Below are positions 24,788-32,566 of a DNA stretch of 64,000 nucleotides, piece by piece (positions within the stretch are counted from its first letter, which is position 1; each line of letters starts with the position of its first letter). Source of the stretch: Streptomyces uncialis (lineage in GTDB: Bacteria; Actinomycetota; Actinomycetes; Streptomycetales; Streptomycetaceae); assembly GCF_001905345.1 (NCBI RefSeq), contig NZ_LFBV01000011.1, positions 186,001 through 250,000 of the forward strand, given 5' to 3'. The notes below the pieces were generated by a model that saw only the letters and a list, made by a program, of their open reading frames with translations, ran no database searches and was not told the DNA's origin. The position numbers and the translations under genes were made by a program.

Positions 24788-25198
24788 TCAGCGGGCAAGG
24801 GCGAGGGCGAGGGCGCCCGGAGCGATGCCTTGTTCGTCCACGACGGGCAGGGCATCGAGCGAGCGGTAGCGCATCGCGTGCTCGGCTTCGGCCATCGTGG
24901 CCACCGGCGAGGTGAACGGCCTGCGGTCGCCGAGGATGCCGCCCGGCCGAACCCGGTCCGTGCGGTCGGAGCTGTCACGGACTGCGGCGAGCTGAGCCCG
25001 GGTGACCAGTCCGGTGCACGGGTCGCCGTTGTCGCGGACGGGCAGGTGTCCGGCGCGGGCACCGGCCATGACGGACAGAGCCGCCTCGAAGGTCATGTCG
25101 TTGAGGACCGGCGGTCCGGCCGCGTCCCTCGCGTCAGCCACCGTTCTGCGCACCGGCGTGGCACTCGTCGATCGGAGCTTCATCTGAACAAGCGTCAA
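24788..25198 (-). CDS. CBS-domain protein
   Basis: About 136 residues with two CBS motifs: TFEAALSVMAGARAGHLPVR followed by GLVTRAQLAAV, and TMAEAEHAMRYRSLDALPVV followed by DEQGIAP. Such pairs bind adenine nucleotides. TTG at 25198 is suggested because GGAGG lies 6 bases upstream; ATG at 25183 and GTG at 25237 are alternatives. It starts 46 bp after the helicase stop on the same strand. Confidence 0.8.
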   Translation of the reverse strand: MTLVQMKLRSTSATPVRRTVADARDAAGPPVLNDMTFEAALSVMAGARAGHLPVRDNGDPCTGLVTRAQLAAVRDSSDRTDRVRPGGILGDRRPFTSPVATMAEAEHAMRYRSLDALPVVDEQGIAPGALALALAR

Positions 25199-25244
25199 AA
25201 CGTGCCTCCGGCAGAGATGGGTCAGTTTCCTGATCACGGCGGTT

Positions 25245-26765
25245 CTAGGCCGCCGCGTTGAAGGAGGTCTGCCGCACGATCACGCGCCGGGCAGCGGAAG
25301 CGGAGCTACGGCGACCACGTGAGGCAGCGCTGCGCTTGCGCGGCTCGACCACCGGCGCGGTGATCGTCACGGGGATGCCGGAAGGGTTCCGTGCGCCGGT
25401 GATCCGGCTGAGTGTCTCCTCGCCGGAGCGGACCTGGGCGGTCTGGGGCACGATGCCGGCGGCCGACATGAGGCGGGTCATGTCGCGGCGCTGGTTGGGG
25501 GTGACCAGGGTGACGACGCTGCCGGACTCGCCTGCTCGCGCGGTACGGCCGCCGCGGTGGAGGTAGTCCTTGTGGTCGGTCGGCGGGTCGACGTTGACGA
25601 CGAGGTCGAGATTGTCGACGTGGATGCCGCGCGCCGCGACGTTCGTCGCGACGAGCACGGTGACATGCCCTGTCTTGAACTGGGCCAGGGTCCGGGTGCG
25701 CTGCGGCTGGGACTTCCCGCCGTGCAGGGCGGCGGCGCGGACACCGCTGTTCAGCAGGTCCTGCGTCAGCCGGTCGACGGCGTGCTTGGTGTCCAGAAAC
25801 ATGATCACCCGGCCCTCGCGCGCCGCGATCTGGGTCGTCGTCCGGTGCTTGTCGGCGCCGTGGACGTGCAGTACGTGGTGCTCCATCGTGGTGACCGCAC
25901 CTGCGGACGGGTCGACGGAGTGGACGACCGGGTCGGTGAGATAGCGACGGACCAGGAGGTCGACGTTGCGGTCGAGGGTGGCGGAGAACAGCATCCGCTG
26001 GCCTTCGGGGCGGACCTGGTCCAAGAGCGCGGTCACCTGGGGCATGAAGCCCATGTCGGCCATCTGGTCGGCCTCGTCCAGGACGGTGATCGCGACCTGG
26101 TTCAGCCGGCAGTCACCGCGGTCGATGAGGTCCTTGAGGCGGCCTGGCGTCGCGACGACGATCTCCGCGCCACCGCGCAGGGCACTGGCCTGCCTGCCGA
26201 CCGGCATTCCGCCGACGACGGTGGCCAGGCGCAGCTTCACCGAGCGGGCGTAGGGGGTGAGCGCGTCGGTCACCTGCTGGGCCAGCTCACGCGTCGGCAC
26301 AAGGACCAGGGCCAGCGGCTGGCGGGGCTCAGCGCGCTGTCCCGCGGTGCGGGCCAGCACGGCCAGGCCGAAGGCGAGGGTCTTGCCGGAGCCGGTGCGC
26401 CCACGGCCCAGGACGTCGCGGCCCGCGAGGGTGTTGGGCAGGGTCGCGCCCTGGATCGGGAACGGGACGCTCACGCCCTGCGCGGTCAGCGCGGCCAACA
26501 GCCCGCTGGGCATGTCGAGGTCGGCGAACGCCTCGACGGCGGGCAAAGCCGGAGTGATCGTCTTGGGCAGGGCGAACTCTCCCTGAACCGCCGCCGGCCG
26601 CCGGCCGTGGCCGCCCGGGCGGCCCGGCCCCCCGGAGCGGCTCGGGGCGGGCGAGCCGAAGCGGCTGCCCCGGCCCGAACCGGAGCCGGAGCCGGAGCCG
26701 AAAGCGGGGCCGCCTGTACGGCTGCGGGTGCGGGAGGAGCGGGCATTCGTACGTGTGGGGTTCAT
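25245..26765 (-). CDS. DEAD-box RNA helicase
   Basis: 506 residues. A Gly/Ser/Arg-rich N-terminal tail (about 60 residues) precedes the core. Motifs in order: Q-motif region PFPIQGATLPN, Walker A GRTGSGKT, PTRELAQQV, TPGRL, DEAD (VLDEADQMADMGF), SAT (LFSATLD), then domain 2 with FLDTKHAVDRL, VATNVAARGIHV and HRGGRTARAG. The basic C-terminus is Arg/Ser-rich. A 10-bp-stem hairpin in its leader covers part of the ribosome site. It heads the helicase-CBS-SCO5918 unit and is next to a cold-shock gene, so unwinding of cold-stabilised mRNA is likely. Confidence 0.95.
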   Translation of the reverse strand: MNPTRTNARSSRTRSRTGGPAFGSGSGSGSGRGSRFGSPAPSRSGGPGRPGGHGRRPAAVQGEFALPKTITPALPAVEAFADLDMPSGLLAALTAQGVSVPFPIQGATLPNTLAGRDVLGRGRTGSGKTLAFGLAVLARTAGQRAEPRQPLALVLVPTRELAQQVTDALTPYARSVKLRLATVVGGMPVGRQASALRGGAEIVVATPGRLKDLIDRGDCRLNQVAITVLDEADQMADMGFMPQVTALLDQVRPEGQRMLFSATLDRNVDLLVRRYLTDPVVHSVDPSAGAVTTMEHHVLHVHGADKHRTTTQIAAREGRVIMFLDTKHAVDRLTQDLLNSGVRAAALHGGKSQPQRTRTLAQFKTGHVTVLVATNVAARGIHVDNLDLVVNVDPPTDHKDYLHRGGRTARAGESGSVVTLVTPNQRRDMTRLMSAAGIVPQTAQVRSGEETLSRITGARNPSGIPVTITAPVVEPRKRSAASRGRRSSASAARRVIVRQTSFNAAA

Positions 26766-26775
26766 TCAGAACCTT

Positions 26776-26798
26776 CCTTGATACGGCACGTATCAAGG
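26776..26798 (-). promoter_or_regulatory. Hairpin in helicase mRNA leader overlapping the Shine-Dalgarno
   Basis: CCTTGATACG / CGTATCAAGG, a perfect 10-bp stem with a 3-base loop. On the mRNA the 3' arm ends in AAGG, and the ribosome site AAGGAAGG starts within it, 15 bases or so from the ATG at 26765. It could modulate translation with temperature. Confidence 0.55.
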
Positions 26799-27034
26799 AA
26801 TTCCCGCAGCGGAAGAGCAGCGCGGGGAATCACAAGAACGGGCCGGATGGAATGCGAAAGAAAATCTGACCTGCCGCGAATCCGATGCGGGTACAGGAAA
26901 GAGAATGGGTGACGTCATACGGACGTGAAATCCAGGACGCCGACGGATGCGGCTTCGAAGGGGCCGCATCGCTGGAGAGAGGTCTGCCGTGCGCTGGTTG
27001 CCCTACAGGGTGCAACCTCTGTGGGACATGCCCG

Positions 27035-27074
27035 TAGCTGGGGCCCGCACCCCGAGGGATGCGGGCCCCAGCTA
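27035..27074 (-). terminator. Strong terminator hairpin after the cold-shock gene
   Basis: A perfect 15-bp stem (TAGCTGGGGCCCGCA and its complement) with a 10-base loop, starting 18 bp past the cold-shock stop. No U-tract, as is common in Streptomyces. It separates the cold-shock transcript from the helicase unit. Confidence 0.85.
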
Positions 27075-27091
27075 CGAAGTGCGCGTCAGCG

Positions 27092-27295
27092 TCAGGCGGG
27101 AACGATGTTCTCGGCCGTCGGGCCCTTCTGGCCCGGCGCGATGTCGAAGGTGACCTTCTGGCCTTCGAGCAGCTCACGGAAGCCCTCGGCGGCGATGTTC
27201 GAGAAGTGGGCGAACACGTCAGCGCCGCCACCGTCCTGCTCGATGAAGCCGAAACCCTTGGCCGCGTTGAACCACTTCACGGTGCCAGACGCCAT
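27092..27295 (-). CDS. Cold-shock domain protein
   Basis: 67 residues, a single CSD beta-barrel that binds single-stranded RNA/DNA. RNP1-like GFGFI and RNP2-like DVFAHF are both present within MASGTVKWFNAAKGFGFIEQ. ATG at 27295 follows AGGGAGATATGAC. The upstream 150 bp are unusually A-rich, as expected for a structured cold-inducible leader. First of three such proteins in this window. Confidence 0.97.
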   Translation of the reverse strand: MASGTVKWFNAAKGFGFIEQDGGGADVFAHFSNIAAEGFRELLEGQKVTFDIAPGQKGPTAENIVPA

Positions 27296-28026
27296 GTCAT
27301 ATCTCCCTGGGGCAGAGTGCCGGGCCCGCAATGCACGGGTACCGGGTCGCCGCGATGATGCCCCGACCGGAAAATGACCGGAAATACAAAAACGCATCCA
27401 ACGGCTGAAGACACCGAAAGAAAACGCTTCAAATTTTGGGAACCAAGACTGCAACTGAAAACGACAGTAGCACGCGGTAGCGACCTGTGCGTGCCGAATG
27501 ATTCGACTCTGTCAGCTGCGGTAAAACCTCTCCCCGCACGACGCGCTAAACCCTCACCCCGCGGTCATAGATATTGCCCCGCCCGCCGCACAGCATTTCA
27601 GGAAGAGCGTTCGCTGTTCACGACTCGTAGGGCACGACTGCTCCCCTGACGCCATCCCGCCCAGGCCTTCGGTCACCAGGAAACCGCCTGCGAAGCACGC
27701 ATCACCCCAGGGGCCCCGGCCCACCAGGTCGCCATCGGCTCAGCGGCTATCGGACGCGCCCATCACCACGGCCCACAACGGGATGAACCTCCCCCGCCGC
27801 ACGGCCGACTCCCTGCGCCCGGCTCTCGATGCCGCACGCCACCAGGACGCCGACAGCACTGGCGGCGGGTCCCGACCGAGCACCGTGACCAGTTCCGCTG
27901 CCACGACAGGCATCCGCCTGCCGGCACCGGCCCGCACTATCGGACTCGACTTCTCCCATCCACCGGCGCCACACACCCTCTTCTTTTCTGCTCTCAGCCC
28001 CGGGGCAAAGGTGTCCATCGGACCTG
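27296..28026. other. Intergenic: cold-shock leader, then no recognised gene
   Basis: From 27296 to about 27500 the sequence is rich in A (CAAAAACG, GAAAGAAAACG) and probably is the long 5' leader and promoter of the cold-shock gene. From 27500 to 28026 I see no frame with protein-like composition. Confidence 0.5.
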
Positions 28027-28190
28027 TCAGGTCCCTCTTTTCAGTGCCCGCGTGTTCACCGAGTCGATCGCGCATCGCGACCAGTCCAGCTCACCGCGGG
28101 AACCGGGTTCGTCGAGGACCAGGCGGTGAAACCTGGCCCACACCCTGGCCTTCGACCACTCCGAGAACCGCCGGTGGGCGGTCGCTTGTA
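28027..28190 (-). pseudogene. IS5-family transposase remnant
   Basis: About 50 residues of an IS5-type transposase: HRRFSEWSKARVWARFHRLV and GELDWSRCAIDSVNTRALK, the segment containing the first catalytic Asp. No start, terminal repeats or remainder of the gene. It indicates an old insertion followed by deletion. Confidence 0.75.
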
Positions 28191-28316
28191 TGCGGGACGG
28201 GACAAGTGATCGTTCTCGGACTCCGCTCGGTTCCAACACCCCCGCTTCGCCCGACCGTCACCCGAAAGCGGCACGCCCTCACCACGGCGCCCGTGAGGAC
28301 GGCCGGATAGCCGCCC

Positions 28317-28572
28317 TCACTCGCCGTCGGGGGCGTTCTCGTCACGTAGCGGGCGCAGGCCCGCGGGGAACTCGGGGAGCTTTACGGAACACCGGCCGAG
28401 CATGTTGACGTGCTGCCGGACGAACGGGGAGGCGCGCGACCTCCTCGTCCCGGACCGCGAAGCCGTCGGCGCGGAGCTGGGTGACGGCGGCGTCCATGTA
28501 GCGGGTGTTGAAGAGGACCAGAGCCTTGAGGACGAGGCCGAGGGCGCCGATCTGGTCCTGTCCGAACCAGCT
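28317..28572 (-). pseudogene. Tn3-family transposase C-terminal remnant (frameshifted)
   Basis: Minus-strand sequence reads WFGQDQIGALGLVLKALVLF, NTRYMDAAVTQLRADGFAVR, then after a frameshift near VARL continues PFVRQHVNMLGRCSVKLPEF to a stop at 28317. This is the extreme C-terminus of Tn3-type TnpA. The upstream catalytic part is missing. Confidence 0.8.
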
Positions 28573-28658
28573 CAGCCTGACGAGATGATCTGGCCGAGCC
28601 ACGATTCGTCACGGTGAGTGGGCGGGGTGAACTTGTAACAGTTGACTCGCCTTGGGCG

Positions 28659-28720
28659 TCTCGGGCGAAGCAGCGGAGGCAGCCCCACCTTCGGGGATGC
28701 CTCCGCTGCTTCGCCCGAGA
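28659..28720. terminator. Very long hairpin, 23-bp perfect stem
   Basis: Arms 28659-28681 and 28698-28720 are perfectly complementary; the 16-base loop itself holds CCCC/GGGG. It starts 25 bp past the PepSY-like gene stop, so it is best read as that gene's terminator, but it also lies at the edge of the Tn3 remnant. Confidence 0.75.
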
Positions 28721-28744
28721 CCGGTCTTCGATGGACTGCTGGGC

Positions 28745-28993
28745 TCAGTTGTCTCGCTCGTCCTTCAGAACTTCGCCGGTCTTGGCATCGACGTCGACGG
28801 CCCACTCGACGTTCTGCTGGTCGCGGAGCTCGACCTTGTAGATGTAGCGGCCGTACTCGTCTGCGAGCTCGCTGTCAGTCACGGTGGCACCAGGGTGCTT
28901 CGCGACGGCGGCTGCCTTCAGCTCGTCGAGGGACTTGATGATCTTCGCGTTCACTAGCTTGACGACCTCGTCGGGCTGAACGTCTGTAGCCAT
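28745..28993 (-). CDS. Small PepSY-like protein
   Basis: 82 residues without a signal peptide. The pattern SLDELKAAAVAKHPGATVTD followed by RYIYKVELRDQQNVEWAVDV and DAKTGEVLKDERDN is the PepSY/YpeB-type fold (helix plus beta-sheet with the D-x-x-T-G-x-V turn). PepSY domains often restrain peptidases, normally outside the cell; here it appears cytosolic. ATG at 28993 follows GGAAG. Confidence 0.75.
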   Translation of the reverse strand: MATDVQPDEVVKLVNAKIIKSLDELKAAAVAKHPGATVTDSELADEYGRYIYKVELRDQQNVEWAVDVDAKTGEVLKDERDN

Positions 28994-29236
28994 GATGGCT
29001 TCCTTCGTGCCGGGGCTGCGGTGAGGGCAAGCTCGGGGTGTCCGCCTCGCGACATCACCGGTCATCATATGGAGAGAGACCGTATCGCTTTGTGATCAGC
29101 CATCATTCGGTGAGGCCAACCGACAGAATCCACGGAGCTGTGGTGATGATGCGCTGCTGCAGGGCGGCTTCCCCCGCCCACCAAGATCGCTTCCCGTGAC
29201 CGGGCCCGCACCCTTGTCGGCGGCCACGCGAAAGGG

Positions 29237-29273
29237 GCGGCGGTCGTCCGGCCAGGGCCTGGACGACCGCCGC
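29237..29273 (-). terminator. Terminator hairpin after second cold-shock gene
   Basis: 13-bp perfect stem (GCGGCGGTCGTCC) with an 11-base loop, 20 bp beyond the stop of the minus-strand cold-shock gene. Confidence 0.8.
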
Positions 29274-29293
29274 GCAGAGCGGTGCGTCGAACG

Positions 29294-29503
29294 TCAGGAC
29301 TGCAACAGGCGTACCCTCTCCGCCTGCGGACCCTTCTGGCCCTGCGACACCTCGAACTCCACCCGCTGGTTCTCCTCCAGGCTCCGGTACCCGTTGGCCT
29401 CGATCGCCGCGAAGTGCACGAACACGTCCGCGCCGCCGTCGTCCTGGGAGAGGAAGCCGTACCCCTTCTCCGCGTTGAACCACTTCACCGTGCCTGTAGC
29501 CAC
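29294..29503 (-). CDS. Cold-shock domain protein
   Basis: 69 residues from GTG at 29503 (GGTGGAG just upstream). Has KWFNAEKGYGFLSQDDGG and DVFVHFAAIE, i.e. RNP1 and RNP2, plus the C-terminal FEVSQGQKGPQAE strand. Paralogue of the gene at 27092-27295 and more distant from it than from the one at 46698-46901. Confidence 0.95.
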   Translation of the reverse strand: MATGTVKWFNAEKGYGFLSQDDGGADVFVHFAAIEANGYRSLEENQRVEFEVSQGQKGPQAERVRLLQS

Positions 29504-29671
29504 AAGCTCCACCCTTCACCGCCGTCGGCGGCGCGACACCCGCGCCGGGCCCGCGCGCGCGGACCTCATGGCGATCATCACCCTCACTCGGACCGCGCCC
29601 CCGTGATACCCCACACCACCCACCCGAATGAGCGACCCGGCGGGGCTCTGCAAGGTGTTCCGTGCGGTGGG

Positions 29672-29950
29672 TCAGCTGGGGATGAGGCCGTCGTCACCGA
29701 GCCTCCCGCGGACTTCGTCGAGGGAGGCGTCGGGTGCGGGGAGGATGAGTTCGGAGGGCGCCAGGGCGTCGTTGGGCAGGGGCTCGCCCAGGCGTCGGAC
29801 CGCGTCCAGCAGCGCGCCGAGGGTCCGCCTGGAGCCTTCCTCGTCGCCGTCCTCCATGTAGGCCAGCAGTTCTTCGTCGAGCCGGTTCAGCTGGGAGAGG
29901 TGCGAGTCGGCCGGTTTGACCTGGCTTTCGCCCATGATGCGAACGATCAC
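29672..29950 (-). CDS. pspAA: PspA-associated protein PspAA
   Basis: 92 residues. VIVRIMGESQ at the start, LNRLDEELLAYMEDGDEEGS in the middle and LAPSELILPAPDASLDEVRG near the end are the hallmark of PspAA, normally encoded next to PspA, a membrane-stress protein. No pspA is in the window and the upstream neighbour is divergent, so this copy is an orphan. GTG at 29950 was chosen because the family begins with the IVRI strand. Confidence 0.8.
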   Translation of the reverse strand: MIVRIMGESQVKPADSHLSQLNRLDEELLAYMEDGDEEGSRRTLGALLDAVRRLGEPLPNDALAPSELILPAPDASLDEVRGRLGDDGLIPS

Positions 29951-30381
29951 GATGGTCTTCCGCCCCTGGGAGGTTCCCCGGCTCTCGCCGGCCGGAGTGC
30001 TGTCCGCATCCCACCGCCGCCCCGGCCGGTGGCGACGCCGTGCCGGGGCGGGTCGGACGGCCACCACCCTTTCGAGTGAGACCGGGGCCCGGCCCAGGCT
30101 CGCCCGGAGGAGAAGAGGAGAGTCGCCCCCCGGGGGAGAGCGGCACCGCCGCCAGACAGCAGCCGGGCAGGCAGCGCGGGAGCACCGGACGGCCGCCCGG
30201 CCGGACAGCCCCGGTGAGGAGCAACGGCACGCCAGGCGGGTACGGCCGGCGGATTCCAGATCAACGGGGCGGGGCCCGGGCCATGGCCCGGCGAGGGCCG
30301 GAAGCAGGGGAGACCACCGTGTTCTCCTGCGATGCGGGCCGCGCACCCGGCCGGCCCGGCCCGACAACCGAGGGAGACGAC
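29951..30381. other. Divergent intergenic region, pspAA / RhoGDI-like gene
   Basis: 430 bp, GC-rich, presumably with promoters for both genes. No gene, operator or RNA recognised. Confidence 0.5.
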
Positions 30382-30903
30382 ATGCCCGAGCAGGAGACGA
30401 GCAGCACGGTGGCGCAGGCGGCGGACGACGGACGGCGGCTGGTCCTCAGGTCGCTGACCCTGGAGAGCGAGGGCGGCACCCCGACCACCTGGCAGCTGGA
30501 CGACCCGCAGGCGCTCGCCGAACTGAAGGAGAAGGGGTTCACCCTCACCGAGGGCAGCCACTACAAGCTCCGCTACGCCTTCCAGGTGCGGCACGACATC
30601 ATCTCGGGCCTCACGTACGTCTCGGCCACCTCCCGCCAGCGCATCAAGGTGGGCAAGGAGCAGGCGCTGTTGGGCGTGTTCGGCCCGCAGGCGGCACTGC
30701 ACGAGTACACGGTTCCCCGCTCCGGCTGGTCCGAGGCGCCGAGCGGCCCCCTGTTCGAGCGCAGCGAAGCGGAGTTGAGAGCTTGGGGGCGGGGCAGCCT
30801 CGGGTCGCTGTTGTACCGGCGGGCGCTGGGCGAGGCTGTCGCCACGGCGTCGGCGGTACGCGACGGCGCGCCGTCGACCGGCCCCGCACCCGCGTACGCG
30901 TAG
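30382..30903 (+). CDS. RhoGDI-like protein (Rho GDP-dissociation-inhibitor fold)
   Basis: 173 residues. Residues ~20-125 follow the eukaryotic RhoGDI immunoglobulin-like domain in order: LVLRSLTLES, KEKGFTLTEGSHYKLRYAFQ, VRHDIISGLTYVSATSRQRI, KVGKEQALLGVFGPQ, then SEAPSGPLFER, equivalent to the FVLKEGVEYRI, REIVSGMKYI, DYMVGSYGP and EAPKGMLARG blocks of RhoGDI. The final ~45 residues do not match the last two strands of RhoGDI. In eukaryotes the pocket binds a prenyl group; no prenylated Rho exists in bacteria, so the ligand is unknown. ATG follows GAGGGAG by 8 bases. Monocistronic. Confidence 0.8.
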   Translation: MPEQETSSTVAQAADDGRRLVLRSLTLESEGGTPTTWQLDDPQALAELKEKGFTLTEGSHYKLRYAFQVRHDIISGLTYVSATSRQRIKVGKEQALLGVFGPQAALHEYTVPRSGWSEAPSGPLFERSEAELRAWGRGSLGSLLYRRALGEAVATASAVRDGAPSTGPAPAYA

Positions 30904-30931
30904 GTGCAGGCTCTCGTCGACGGGCCCGGTG

Positions 30932-31450
30932 TCACGGGCCGGTGAGCTTGTCGAGGTCGGGGGCGTAGACGGTCGTCCAGTGCGGGTTCAGCCGGTAGTA
31001 GACGACCTCGCGGTTCCAGTCGAAGGCGTCGTCGTTGTAGAAGTCCTTCAAGTAGGCCAGGAGTTCCTGCCAGTCGGCTGTGGTCGCGGCGTCCTCGGGG
31101 TTCAGCTCCTCCACCGTGCCGTGGGTGAACACGCCGAGGTCCTCGCCGCGCATGTGCGCGACGCTGGCGGCCGGACGGGCCGCGAGATGACGGGCCTTGG
31201 CGGCGTTGCGCGCCGTGCCGAAGTGCCACCGGCCGTGCAGGAAGTGCCCGTCGGCGCCGCTGATCCGCGGTTCGCCCTTCGCGGTCACCGTGGAGAGGGC
31301 GAGCGTGCACATGCCGGTGAGGACCCCGGTGAGCTGCGCCGCCGTGATGGTGCGGCCCTCGACGATCGAGCGGAGGTGTGCGGTCGAGCCGGAGAGGGAG
31401 GAGTCGAGGAGGGACTGGAGCTTGTCGAGTTCTTCCGGGGTTTCGCGCAT
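30932..31450 (-). CDS. Pyridoxamine 5'-phosphate oxidase-like (FMN-binding split barrel) protein
   Basis: 172 residues. The split-barrel pattern is visible: CTLALSTVTAKGEPRISGAD, FLHGRWHFGTARNAAKARHL, RPAASVAHMRGEDLGVFTHG. These proteins bind FMN, F420 or heme. The N-terminal ~40 residues are helical. ATG at 31450 is used; the frame is open upstream without family match. It converges with the RhoGDI-like gene 28 bp away. Confidence 0.85.
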   Translation of the reverse strand: MRETPEELDKLQSLLDSSLSGSTAHLRSIVEGRTITAAQLTGVLTGMCTLALSTVTAKGEPRISGADGHFLHGRWHFGTARNAAKARHLAARPAASVAHMRGEDLGVFTHGTVEELNPEDAATTADWQELLAYLKDFYNDDAFDWNREVVYYRLNPHWTTVYAPDLDKLTGP

Positions 31451-31686
31451 ACGTCCATCGTCGGCCGTAAACCCGACACCCTCTGTCGTCATTGATGAAG
31501 CAGCGGTGAGGTTGCTCCGCGCGGGTCGCGCTCGGTGCTGCGTGGATGGCAACAGGTGGGGGACGCACGCCGGGACATGTTCATGTATGCGCGGTTGATC
31601 GACGAGCTGTGATGCCGTTGGTCCTGCTGCCAGGCCGCACGACGCGGTGTTCCCTTGAACTGATTGAGCAGCCATGATGTGCCGCC

Positions 31687-32109
31687 GTGACGGATTTCGT
31701 GGTTGCGCTGGAACGGGGAGAGCTTCTCACCCGCGGTTCCCTGAACGCGATGTTCACCCCGCGTGCCGTCCCGCGTATCCGGTTTCCGTCGCCGCTGGCC
31801 GTCTCGGGGTACGGCTACGACGTGTTCATCGGAACCCTGGCCGGGCACCCGGCCCGTTTCCACCACGGCGACAATCCCGGCCACCGCTCCTTTCTGGTCC
31901 GCCTCCCAGAACAGGACACCGCGATCGCCGTCCTCACCCGCGACGAACACACCGGCCCGTACACAACCCTGTCCGCACTGACCGCCGGATACCTCACGGT
32001 GCGACTCGGCACTCCGCAACCGGCAGGGATGCAGCGGGACCCGGAACGCCCGGGGCCGGAGGGGAAGATCGGCATACCCCGTTCTTCGGCCACGAGCTCT
32101 CACATCTGA
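31687..32109 (+). pseudogene. Serine hydrolase (beta-lactamase-related) C-terminal remnant
   Basis: About 100 residues match the C-terminal end of class C beta-lactamase/D-Ala-D-Ala carboxypeptidase-like hydrolases: DFVVALERGELLTRGSLNAM, GYDVFIGTLAGHPARFHHGD NPG, SFLVRLPEQDTAIAVLTRDE. The SxxK nucleophile and YxN parts are absent, and the C-terminus runs into unrelated sequence overlapping the next gene. Confidence 0.7.
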
Positions 32110-32402
32110 ACCCCGAGGCGACAATTCCAGCCGGTGGCCCACGGCAGTCCCGGGTCAAGAGCACGTACTCGGCCGGCGCCGAACTCATGGGCGTGGCCGC
32201 CGCGCCACTCCCCCCACTGCGGGTCGTCCGGGACGGCCTCGGGTCCGGCGACGCCGGCACCCGCAAGGAACACGACCAGGTCGTGGCCGCTGTAGGCGGT
32301 TCCGAGGATCTCGCCCCGGCCGCTGCCGCGCACGGTGACTCTCCGGCCGCCCGAGAGGGAGGCTTGGTGCACGACGATCGCAGGGCTACCGGGAACATTC
32401 AT
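32100..32402 (-). CDS. Hypothetical protein, paralogue of 49166-49429
   Basis: 100 residues. Core pattern IVVHQASLSGGRRVTVRGSG, then DLVVFLAGAGVAGPE, DDPQWGEWRGG and a following His. The same pattern occurs in the gene at 49166-49429, so this is a real small family rather than a chance frame. Cytosolic, no known motif. It lies between the hydrolase remnant and the PKS. Confidence 0.7.
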   Translation of the reverse strand: MNVPGSPAIVVHQASLSGGRRVTVRGSGRGEILGTAYSGHDLVVFLAGAGVAGPEAVPDDPQWGEWRGGHAHEFGAGRVRALDPGLPWATGWNCRLGVQM

Positions 32403-32566
32403 GATGCCTCCCGCAGCGTCGCGGTTCCGGGCATCACGGGCGCGGCGTGATCGCTGCGGGCCAACGGCGACCAGGTCGGCCTCTCAACGTCGGCAGCCCG
32501 ATCTCGGGGCCGGATTCTCCGGCGAGGTGAGGAGCTGAGCGTTCCTGATGAGGAGCGTCCGGCATT

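Noticed and set aside
24426..25198. CBS and SCO5918-type genes as island-specific cargo
   Set aside because: They are typical Streptomyces chromosomal companions of the DEAD-box helicase; their presence inside the repeat-bounded region is noted but their acquisition is not claimed.
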